Shown piece after piece: positions 14,667 through 21,035 of a stretch of DNA of 21,035 nucleotides (position 1 is the first letter of the stretch; each line of letters opens with the position of its first letter). The notes beneath the pieces are model-generated. The model did no database searches. It was not told where the DNA came from and saw only the letters and a program-made list of their open reading frames with translations. This stretch comes from Acidobacteriota bacterium (GTDB lineage Bacteria > Acidobacteriota > Terriglobia > Versatilivoradales > Versatilivoraceae). The stretch spans positions 1 through 21,035 of the forward strand of contig JAPPFQ010000057.1 of NCBI GenBank assembly GCA_028875135.1. Direction: 5' to 3'. Position numbers and translations under genes: made by a program.

Positions 14667-14751
14667 AATGCAGGGGCTGGAAGAATTGTCAGGCGGGCGG
14701 GAATTTCCTTTCCTCAAGGGGGGCGCAGGAAGCGGTGCCGCCGCAGCCCGC

Positions 14752-16452
14752 TCAGGGCCGGCGGTAGCGGACCTCCACCTCCAGTTTCTCGATCAGGATG
14801 GGCTCGGCCGCCTTCGGCCGGGGCCGGGTGAGGCGGAGGCCGACCAGGTTGGGGCCGGGGGCAAACAGGTCGGGCGACAGCCGGTCGAAGACCAGCCACC
14901 CACCCAACGGGGTGGGCTTGCCCAGATGGGCGTTGTTCAACCGGGCCTCGATCAGGTTTTCAATTCCCTTGGCGGCAGGGATGTTCGCCAGGCGGCTGTC
15001 GGGATGGCCGATGGTGGCCACGGTAACTTCCTGCAGACGCTTTTCCCCGGGCAGTTTCTCGGCCGAGGGATCCGATAGCAGCACCCGCAGCGAGAGCCGT
15101 TCCAGGTGCTCGCGCTCGGCTCCCAGGTCGTCGGCCACGGCGATGGTAAAGAGGCTGTCGGCCTTGCCGTCGTTGGCCAGCGGGGCCGGCAGCGGCGCCA
15201 GCATGTTGGTGTTGAAGTACATCCAGCGAGGCGTGGTCCAGTCCTGGGGGTTGGGGATGACCGTGGGACCGTGGCCGCCGCCGCGGCGCTGCACCACGAA
15301 CCGCTTGTTCTTGCGGTGCAGGGTCTTGGGGCTGCCGATTTCCCGGTAGGCCGCCAGGTGGGTTTCCCAAACCCCGCGGAACGGAAAATCGGGGGCGTGG
15401 TTGAAGTTGAAGGTCTGGATGCCGTCCGCGCCCTGGCGCCACCAGTTGGCGGCCACGCCGCGATAGATGTCGATGGGAGGTGTGGCGTAGCCGTCTGAAG
15501 CGTGGTGGTCATCCACGCTCGGGTAAAGCTTGACGTGGGTGCCCCGGGTGATGCGGCGAAAGGCGGCGATGTCCACGTCGAAGCTGCGAATGCCCAGCGC
15601 CAGCACGTCCACCAGCCCCTCGCGGACCCAGGTCTCGATATCCAGCCCGTCGAAGCGGCAGCCTTCCAGGTTTTCAGGGATTCGAGCTCCGATGAGCAGG
15701 GGCCGGCCCCGTTTCCGGGCCACTTCTTCGGTGATGGCTCGGAACTGCCGCATGAAGTCGGTCATCTTGTCCCGGTTGGCCCAGGCCTTGCCGGGGGGCA
15801 GCACCGGGCACACCCGGGCGAAGTCCAGCGAGATGCCGTCGTAGTCGAACCGCTCCGCGATTTCCCTCAAAATGCTCAACTTGTAGCGGCGCACTTCGGG
15901 AATGGCGTAGTTCCACAGGCCAACCGGACCGGGCCAGGTGTGGATCAACCATTCCGGGTGCTGCAGCTTCATGGGGACCTTGCGAAAGGGCCCCAGGTCG
16001 TTGTCGGAGCCGTTGATGCGAAAGTTGTAGAAGGCTTCGATGCCGCGTTTCCTGGACTCCTCGGCAAAGATGGCGGCGATGTCGATGCCCTGCTCCTTCC
16101 AGCGGCGGTAACCCTCGGCGTCATAGAGCGGCATGATCCGGCTGGGCCAGGGCGACACATTGCCCTCCCCCCAGCACCACCACACGCTGTCGATCTGAAC
16201 ATCGGCCGCGTCGATGACGTGGAATTTCCACTTCACCAGTTCGGCCGGGTCGCGTCCCCCAAAATTGCGGTCGCCGGAGATGGTGTCGAAGTTGATGATG
16301 ATGCGGCGGTCCCGGCCGGCGGCGGCGATGTGCTCGTCCGAGAGTTGCACCGGCTTGGCGCCTGCGTCCGCACGGAACTGTGGTTCCGTGGCGCAGCCCG
16401 ATAAGGTCAGGACCAAAACAGTGAACAGCGGAAGGATTCGAGGAAGGGACAT
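14752..16452 (-). CDS. GHL10-like (family 10 glycosyl-hydrolase-like) TIM-barrel lipoprotein
   Basis: 566 residues from the ATG at 16452, which has AGGAGG about ten bases upstream; a longer form from 16509 would place the signal peptide internally. The signal sequence ends in LSGC (C20), a lipobox. Residues about 50-390 look like a (beta/alpha)8 glycosidase-like domain: INFDTISGD (53-61), VWWCWGEG (90-97), then FDYDGISLDFARV (202-214) with D210 at the strand end typical of this group, and later GADGIQTFNF. The remaining ~170 residues resemble a beta-sandwich domain. Such proteins are predicted polysaccharide hydrolases of the GHL10/DUF187 type; few have been tested. It is last in the Gfo/Idh-transporter operon, 75 bases downstream of the transporter. 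The exact family is moderate confidence, and the substrate is unknown. Confidence 0.68.
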   Translation of the reverse strand: MSLPRILPLFTVLVLTLSGCATEPQFRADAGAKPVQLSDEHIAAAGRDRRIIINFDTISGDRNFGGRDPAELVKWKFHVIDAADVQIDSVWWCWGEGNVSPWPSRIMPLYDAEGYRRWKEQGIDIAAIFAEESRKRGIEAFYNFRINGSDNDLGPFRKVPMKLQHPEWLIHTWPGPVGLWNYAIPEVRRYKLSILREIAERFDYDGISLDFARVCPVLPPGKAWANRDKMTDFMRQFRAITEEVARKRGRPLLIGARIPENLEGCRFDGLDIETWVREGLVDVLALGIRSFDVDIAAFRRITRGTHVKLYPSVDDHHASDGYATPPIDIYRGVAANWWRQGADGIQTFNFNHAPDFPFRGVWETHLAAYREIGSPKTLHRKNKRFVVQRRGGGHGPTVIPNPQDWTTPRWMYFNTNMLAPLPAPLANDGKADSLFTIAVADDLGAEREHLERLSLRVLLSDPSAEKLPGEKRLQEVTVATIGHPDSRLANIPAAKGIENLIEARLNNAHLGKPTPLGGWLVFDRLSPDLFAPGPNLVGLRLTRPRPKAAEPILIEKLEVEVRYRRP

Positions 16453-16527
16453 GAGGGCGGTTCCTCCTAGACGGGCTTCCTTGTGGAGCGGCGCCGGCTG
16501 CAGCGGCATGAGGCGTCTGCTGGCGGG

Positions 16528-18492
16528 CTACAGATAGATCCACACGATGACTGTGATCCCCAGGAAGAAAGCGCCGCAGATCAAAAGGCCGGCCTGCATG
16601 AACCAGGGCGGCCGGATCCGGGCCGGCAGCAGGGTGCGGTTGACGTAGAGGGTGTGCAGGGCCGTGGAAGCCAGCGCCAAATTCCCAAGGATGGCTCCGA
16701 TGATGGCCAATGTGAGGGGCTCGAACAGGGACAGCCAGACCAGGCCCCAAACGGCATACACGCCCAGGATGGTGTAGTAGATGTAGCGCACCTGGGGGCC
16801 TCGGAGACGTTGGGCCCGCCGGCTGCTCGACCAGAGCACGTCGGTCCAGCGACGGGCAATGGCCTCTCCGGAGAAAATCTGGCCCGGCGCCAGAATCAGG
16901 AAACCGCACAGCAGAGTGGCGGGCCAGAGCAGCCACTGGAGATCGGGGTACCTGCGTGCGGCGCCGTCGGCGATCATGGCGGCGACGCGGTGCCCCTCCA
17001 CCGGCACGTTCCGAAGAAATTCCAGAGAGACCAGGCAGGGCAGGGCCATCCCCAGGAAGCAGCAGAAGGTCCACACCACCAGTTGGTCACGCTGGACGTA
17101 GCGCATCCAGCCGCGCCAGCGCCCCAGATTCGCCTCGTCCATGGGAAAGGTCTTCCCGATGTGCAGGAGCGTCACCGAGCTGCCGCCCACGGCGCTGGGG
17201 ATGGCCCCTACCAGCTTGCCCATCCCCCACCCCTTGTCGCGGGCGTAGTTGGAACAGAGAGCGTTGCCCGTGCCTCCGATCCCGGCAATGGCGGCGAAGG
17301 CGGCCAGAATGGCCCAGTTGAGGTCGGGCAAACGACCGTGTTCCCACAGGTAGCCGAGCATGCCCACTCTCTCCACCCCCTGGTAGGCGAACAGCGACTG
17401 GGCGCGGCCGGCTACCGCAGAAGGAAGATCTTCCAGGCGACCATAGGATTGCGCCTGTCCGTCCTGCAAGACCTCGAGCCGCTCCAACTTCCAGGTCTGA
17501 TCGGCCAGGACCTGGCCGGCCAGCCGCAGCCGGACACCGTCCTGGGTGTCCTCCACGAAGAAGCGGCCCTCGCGGGCGAGCGAGTTGGCGCGGTCGACCA
17601 GGCCTTGACGCACCGTCGCCAGGTCGGCCGGCACGGCGGCATGCATCCCGAATCGCTCCGGCTCGGGGCCGCGGGAGGCCACAAACTCGGTGATCAGCGT
17701 CTGGCCGGGCTCGACCGTTCCCTTGATGGTGTAGCGGTCGCCTCCACGGGACTCGCTAAGCTCGAAATGGGGTCCTACGATGATGGTGTCGGCCCGCAGC
17801 GGCAAGGCTCCGAACCGGAAGAAGCCGGTCACCACCTCGTGCAGGCTGGCATAGGAGACGGTGAAGACGGACAGGATGCAAAGGAAGCTCAGCGCCACGA
17901 TCACCTTGAGGGACATCAGGCGTTCAATGCTGCGGTAGATGGTGCCGCCGAAGATCAGGGGGAGAAAGGCCAGCAGGAAAACTGCGTAGCCGAGAACCTT
18001 GACCAGCCGCACCTCTGAGAGGGTGGTCCCCAGCAACTGCACGGTCCCGTCGCCCGGCAGGTGGCCCAGAAGGGCTGCGGCAAGAGGCACCGCGGCCGTG
18101 GCCGCCATAAAGGGCCAGATATTGCTGACATCCATCAGAAGATACCAGGCCGCCCAGACCTTCGGCCCGGGCCGGGTCCGCAGGAAACCCACGTATACGG
18201 GCTCGCCGCAGTAGAGGGCGTATCGCATCACCTCCAGGTTGACGACGAGTTGGCAGAGGATGCTGATGGTGGCCAGCCAGAGGATGGTGCCGCCGTACTG
18301 GCTGGCGACTGCCGGACCGAAGAGCCACTCCCCGGCGCCGATGGCAACCCCGGCCATCATCATGCCCGGACCGATCAAGGCCACCCAGCTACGCAGTCCC
18401 ATTGCCGGGGGAGCGGGGAGGTTGGCCATGGTCCAGCCCGGAAGTTTTCCGGCGGCCACGGTGGCGGTTCTTCCCGAAGGCGTATCGTTCAT
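16528..18492 (-). CDS. Nramp-related membrane transporter with large soluble insertion and non-canonical substrate site
   Basis: 654 residues and about 11 predicted transmembrane helices. The first helix reads IGPGMMMAGVAIGAGEW (40-56), as in the Nramp fold, but the metal motif DPGN is replaced by GAGE (52-55). After five helices there is a soluble stretch of roughly 175 residues (about 216-390, charged, no membrane segments). The chain then re-enters the membrane with AAIAGIGGTGN (400-410), where Nramp proteins normally have MPH. Canonical Nramp proteins import Mn2+/Fe2+ with protons. The missing Asp, Asn and MPH motifs argue for another substrate, as in other Nramp-related subfamilies. The start at 18492 has a poor RBS; ATG 18429 is possible. 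Its place between a Gfo/Idh enzyme and a glycosidase-like lipoprotein hints at an organic or metal-chelate substrate, which is inference. Confidence 0.75.
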   Translation of the reverse strand: MNDTPSGRTATVAAGKLPGWTMANLPAPPAMGLRSWVALIGPGMMMAGVAIGAGEWLFGPAVASQYGGTILWLATISILCQLVVNLEVMRYALYCGEPVYVGFLRTRPGPKVWAAWYLLMDVSNIWPFMAATAAVPLAAALLGHLPGDGTVQLLGTTLSEVRLVKVLGYAVFLLAFLPLIFGGTIYRSIERLMSLKVIVALSFLCILSVFTVSYASLHEVVTGFFRFGALPLRADTIIVGPHFELSESRGGDRYTIKGTVEPGQTLITEFVASRGPEPERFGMHAAVPADLATVRQGLVDRANSLAREGRFFVEDTQDGVRLRLAGQVLADQTWKLERLEVLQDGQAQSYGRLEDLPSAVAGRAQSLFAYQGVERVGMLGYLWEHGRLPDLNWAILAAFAAIAGIGGTGNALCSNYARDKGWGMGKLVGAIPSAVGGSSVTLLHIGKTFPMDEANLGRWRGWMRYVQRDQLVVWTFCCFLGMALPCLVSLEFLRNVPVEGHRVAAMIADGAARRYPDLQWLLWPATLLCGFLILAPGQIFSGEAIARRWTDVLWSSSRRAQRLRGPQVRYIYYTILGVYAVWGLVWLSLFEPLTLAIIGAILGNLALASTALHTLYVNRTLLPARIRPPWFMQAGLLICGAFFLGITVIVWIYL

Positions 18493-18526
18493 GAGGACAG
18501 GGAACCTCGCGTCCCGGGTTCAGGGG

Positions 18527-19552
18527 TCAACTCAGGGCAACCGTTTTTCCCGTGCGGGCCGACTGGTACAGCGCCAGCACGCTTTGGAGGAGGGCACGGC
18601 TGAGATCCAGTGAAACCACCGGGGGGGCGCCGTCCAAAATACAGGCCTCCATGGCCTTGACTTCCGCCTCGTAGGAATCCACGGCCGGAATCCGGATCGT
18701 TTCCTGACTACGGTCGGTGCCGGTGAAGGTCAAGCGCCCTTCCTTGGGGGGATCGCCCGGCCAGTCCGCCCCCGACAGGTGGTCCATGACGGTCAGCATC
18801 CCCCGGGTGCCGATGATCTGGGCCCCGCGGCGAGGGGGCGATTGCATGCCGCAGGAAATCTGCGCCACCATCCCCTTGGGGAACCGCATCTGGGCGATCA
18901 GGGTGAGGTCCACGCCCGTGGGCCCGACCGTCTGCTGCGCCCAGACCTCGCTGGGGGGTGTCCCGTCCGCCAGGGCGATGGCGAAGGCGTTGGGGTAGAC
19001 GCCCACGTCCCACAATCCCCCTCCGGCCAGCTCCGGTTGCAAACGGATGTTGCCACGGTCTTCCGGGGGCAGACAGAAGGCATCCCAGCAGGTCACCAGT
19101 TCCACATCGCCCAGGCGTCCCTCAGCCATGATCCGCTTGATAGTCTGAATCTGCGGATGATGAAGAAAGGAAAACGCCTCGAAGATCGTGACCCCGTTTT
19201 CCCGAGCGGCGGCTTCCACCGCCTGCAGGTCCTCCAGAGTGGTCACCAGAGGCTTTTCGCACATGACGTGCTTGCCGGCCCGGGCGGCGCGAATGGTCCA
19301 TTCGGCGTGCAGGGTGTTGGGCAGCGGGTTGTAGATGGCGTCGATCTCCGGATCCTCAACCAGCTCCTGGTAGCTGCCGTAGGCCCGCGGGATCCGGTTT
19401 GCCGCGGCATAGGCCTCGGCCTTTTCCAGACCGCGGCTGGCCACCGCCGCCAACCGGCTGCGCCCGGAACGCTGCATGGGTCCCACCATGGCCACGTTGA
19501 TCCAGGCCGTCGACAGCAGACCCCAGCGGACCTTGTCGGTGACGAGCGCCAT
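18527..19552 (-). CDS. Gfo/Idh/MocA-family oxidoreductase
   Basis: 341 residues with no signal peptide, so cytoplasmic. The N-terminal Rossmann fold begins RWGLLSTAWIN (9-19), a variant of the usual G-x-G-x-x-A, and ends with the family motif CEKPL (98-102). The C-terminal alpha/beta domain has GGGLWDVGVYP (about 177-187), the D-x-x-x-Y/H region that contributes to substrate binding and catalysis. Members oxidise or reduce a sugar, polyol or glycoside hydroxyl with tightly bound or free NAD(P). It is the first gene of a three-gene minus-strand operon, with the transporter gene starting 34 bases downstream. It is divergent from the secreted DUF1080 protein, a pairing seen in 3-keto-glycoside metabolism. 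RBS is weak (AGGA 14 bases upstream). Confidence 0.9.
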   Translation of the reverse strand: MALVTDKVRWGLLSTAWINVAMVGPMQRSGRSRLAAVASRGLEKAEAYAAANRIPRAYGSYQELVEDPEIDAIYNPLPNTLHAEWTIRAARAGKHVMCEKPLVTTLEDLQAVEAAARENGVTIFEAFSFLHHPQIQTIKRIMAEGRLGDVELVTCWDAFCLPPEDRGNIRLQPELAGGGLWDVGVYPNAFAIALADGTPPSEVWAQQTVGPTGVDLTLIAQMRFPKGMVAQISCGMQSPPRRGAQIIGTRGMLTVMDHLSGADWPGDPPKEGRLTFTGTDRSQETIRIPAVDSYEAEVKAMEACILDGAPPVVSLDLSRALLQSVLALYQSARTGKTVALS

Positions 19553-19850
19553 GGCGGCGAAGGCAATCCTTCCCTTGTCGCTGCATTCGCCCTTGGGGCC
19601 GATCGGCCAAAGGCGAGCAGGAACAATCAGTGTGTGAAGACCCGGAACTCACGGCATCATAGGTGGGAGCCTGGAGGCTGTCAAGGCGGGGAGCGTCGGC
19701 GGAGTGACCTGGCGCGGAATGCGGGCTGCAGGACTATACCGAGCTGCAGGCATCCTCGGCTTCAACCGAAACCGCCGAGTCCATATGAGGTATGATCTGC
19801 AAAACGATCAGACCCGACCCCTTTCGAACACCCGTGGGAGGAGCGACACC
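19553..19850. other. Divergent intergenic region between the Gfo/Idh and DUF1080 genes
   Basis: 298 bases with no supported gene. An open frame from 19704 runs into the DUF1080 gene but has no RBS at its start. Contents seen: a 6-base inverted repeat CTCGGC/GCCGAG (19755-19760 and 19774-19779), a -10-like TATGAT at 19791-19796 with no good -35, and a CTGCAG direct repeat near 19728-19749. Regulation of both divergent units from here is likely but not shown. Confidence 0.4.
19837..19843 (+). promoter_or_regulatory. Ribosome binding site supporting a GTG start for the DUF1080 gene
   Basis: GGAGGAG lies seven bases before the GTG at 19851. No in-frame ATG further downstream is placed before the signal peptide with a comparable RBS, so GTG is preferred. 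Confidence 0.75.
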
Positions 19851-20936
19851 GTGTCTATCTTTCGGCAAATCCGCCTCGTCCTGGTTCTGATGGTCGTGAG
19901 TTGGCTGCAGCTTGCCCCGGGCTTTGGCCAATCCCGTTCAGCCTCCGATTGGCTGGCCCATGACCCCGACCGGCCCCGGCCGCCGGTGGTGTCGCCGGCA
20001 CGCCAGTCTCTGCCTGTGGCTGCTCCCGAGGATGCCGTGGTGCTCTTCGACGGGACCGGTCTGGAGGGATGGACAAGCGAAGACGGAGGGCCGGCTCAGT
20101 GGAGAGTGCAGGACGGGGCCATGATCTCGGTGCCCGAAAGCGGTTACGTGTATACCTCCCAGGCCTTCGGCGACGTGCAGCTTCACGTGGAATGGGCAGC
20201 TCCCCTTCCGGTGGTCGGCAGCAGTCAGGGGCGCGGCAACAGCGGCGTCTACCTGATGTCCAAGTACGAAGTCCAGGTTCTGGACTCCTACCGGAACGAC
20301 ACCTATCCCGACGGTCAGGCGGCCGCCGTCTACGGGCAGTACCCGCCACTGGTGAATGCCAGTCTTCCCCCCGGGGAGTGGCAGGCCTACGACATCATCT
20401 TTCGCCGCCCGCGCTTTCACCGGGATGGACGGCTGGCCTCGCCGGCCAGGATGACGGTGTTTCACAATGGAATCCTGGTGCAGGACAACGTCGAGCTCTG
20501 GGGTCCCACGGCCTGGCTGCAGCATGCGCCCTACACCTACCACCCCGACAGGCTGCCCCTTGCCCTGCAGGACCACGGCAACCCGGTCCGGTTTCGCAAT
20601 ATCTGGCTGCGGGAACTGCCGGAGCATGCCGAGCCCGAGCCGCCCCACCGTCCCAGCCCACCCGCCATCGCTCTGGCCCCCGGAGTGTTGCAGCGCTATG
20701 CCGGCCGCTACCGGACCCCGGACGGACACGAGTACGTGATCTCCCTGCACGGGGACCACCTGAGGGCGTTTTTTTACCGGAAACCGGAGATCGAGCTGGT
20801 GCCCCGCTCGGAAAGGGAGTTCGCCCTGCGCTGGACGGCGGCCCGATTGCTGTTCGAACTGGACGGGGAGGGCCGTCCCACCGCACTGATCTTCGAGATC
20901 GGGGGCGACCGGCGTCGCGTAGAGCGGGTTGACTAG
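19851..20936 (+). CDS. Secreted DUF1080 (3-keto-disaccharide hydrolase fold) protein with extra C-terminal domain
   Basis: 361 residues from a GTG start. A Sec signal peptide (residues 1 to about 27, ending GFGQ) directs it out of the cytoplasm. Residues about 63-256 are the DUF1080/3-keto-disaccharide hydrolase domain: LFDGTGLEGW (65-74), WRVQDGA (84-90), GRGNSGVYLMSKYEVQVLDS (127-146), GEWQAYDI (175-182) and PVRFRNIWLREL (245-256). Related proteins act on 3-keto-glycosides by elimination or hydrolysis. After a Pro-rich hinge (257-275), residues about 276-361 form a second small beta domain beginning VLQRYAGRYRTPDG. This resembles the DUF3471-like domains found after beta-lactamase-type or peptidase domains. 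It is divergent from the Gfo/Idh operon, which would supply or use 3-keto sugars; this is inference. Confidence 0.88.
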   Translation: MSIFRQIRLVLVLMVVSWLQLAPGFGQSRSASDWLAHDPDRPRPPVVSPARQSLPVAAPEDAVVLFDGTGLEGWTSEDGGPAQWRVQDGAMISVPESGYVYTSQAFGDVQLHVEWAAPLPVVGSSQGRGNSGVYLMSKYEVQVLDSYRNDTYPDGQAAAVYGQYPPLVNASLPPGEWQAYDIIFRRPRFHRDGRLASPARMTVFHNGILVQDNVELWGPTAWLQHAPYTYHPDRLPLALQDHGNPVRFRNIWLRELPEHAEPEPPHRPSPPAIALAPGVLQRYAGRYRTPDGHEYVISLHGDHLRAFFYRKPEIELVPRSEREFALRWTAARLLFELDGEGRPTALIFEIGGDRRRVERVD

Positions 20937-21035
20937 AGGCAAGTCCCTATCCTCCTCTCCTCTCTGCGTCAACCCCGGGGGAAGGCGGACTCGCCATCCC
21001 TCCGCAGTTCCCGACCAACACGAAGAGTCCACACG

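Larger units (their letters stand above)
13871..14668 (+). repeat. Tandem duplication: leader plus small-protein gene, two copies
   Basis: Unit 1 runs from about 13871 to 14297 and unit 2 from about 14309 to 14668. The similarity starts upstream of both genes (agaacc/agaacg, then cgcctg, ggcgagaa, CTCCCTCCCC and GGAGGGAGC) and runs through both coding regions. The first 114 coding bases differ at 20 positions. The last 86 bases (14210-14295 and 14581-14666) differ at only two. Unit 2 lacks 66 coding bases present in unit 1. Confidence 0.85.

Noticed and set aside
16483..18018. Open frame of about 510 codons on the plus strand
   Set aside because: Antisense to the Nramp-related transporter; the translation is Gln/Gly/Pro/His-rich with no recognisable domain.
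19704..19850. Upstream ATG start for the DUF1080 gene
   Set aside because: No RBS, and it would put about 49 residues before the signal peptide. The GTG at 19851 has GGAGGAG in place.
1..21035. CRISPR array, tRNA/rRNA genes, insertion sequences, phage or defence genes
   Set aside because: None was recognised by reading. The only clear repeats are the REPIN and the tandem small-gene duplication. A tRNA or covariance-model scan was not possible, so a missed small RNA cannot be excluded.

Overview
The window is high-GC DNA (well above 60% G+C by eye), densely coding, with mostly strong Shine-Dalgarno sites (GGAGG types), several lipoprotein signals and a Tat-type signal. The gene content (xylose-isomerase-like TIM barrels, a Gfo/Idh/MocA oxidoreductase, a DUF1080/3-keto-disaccharide hydrolase protein, sialidase, GH32, a GHL10-like lipoprotein, PhoD, an enolase-superfamily enzyme) is typical of glycan- and polyol-degrading heterotrophs of the Acidobacteriota / Planctomycetota / Verrucomicrobiota kind. 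The exact phylum cannot be decided from this window. No rRNA, tRNA, transposase, integrase, phage gene or CRISPR array was recognised by reading.

Layout. (1) 1-719 (-): 3'-truncated enolase-superfamily acid-sugar dehydratase or racemase. (2) 828-5401 (+): GH32-like hydrolase, PhoD-type phosphodiesterase and sialidase lipoprotein, the first two translationally coupled. (3) 5414-6232 (-): alpha carbonic anhydrase lipoprotein, convergent with the sialidase and divergent from a Tat-exported TIM-barrel protein (6474-7535, +). A 26-bp perfect palindrome lies between the divergent pair. (4) 7594-7795: two inverted REP-like palindromes (a REPIN). (5) 13706 down to 7802 (-): five-gene operon of SDR, an E1alpha-E1beta-lipoyl fusion, TIM barrel, SDR and TIM barrel. 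This looks like a catabolic route ending in oxidative cleavage of a 2-oxo acid or acyloin. (6) 13805-14666 (+): a tandem duplication of a small membrane/coiled-coil protein gene, each copy with its own leader holding an anti-Shine-Dalgarno sequence. (7) 19552 down to 14752 (-): Gfo/Idh/MocA oxidoreductase, an Nramp-related transporter with a large soluble insertion, and a GHL10-like lipoprotein. (8) 19851-20936 (+): secreted DUF1080 protein with an extra C-terminal domain, divergent from group 7.

How they may work together (inference). The exported proteins (sialidase, PhoD, DUF1080, GHL10-like, Tat TIM barrel) would process extracellular or periplasmic glycans and phospho-compounds. The Gfo/Idh enzyme, TIM-barrel isomerases, SDRs and enolase-superfamily enzyme would oxidise, epimerise and dehydrate the released sugars or polyols. 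The E1-lipoyl fusion would feed the products to central metabolism. The pairing of Gfo/Idh with DUF1080 resembles the 3-keto-glycoside route of glycan cleavage.

Most unusual items: the E1alpha-E1beta-lipoyl fusion in its SDR/TIM operon; the duplicated small-protein genes with conserved anti-SD leaders and a near-identical 3' block; the Nramp-like protein without the canonical metal motif; and a GH32 protein and a TIM-barrel protein that each lack expected catalytic or metal-binding residues.
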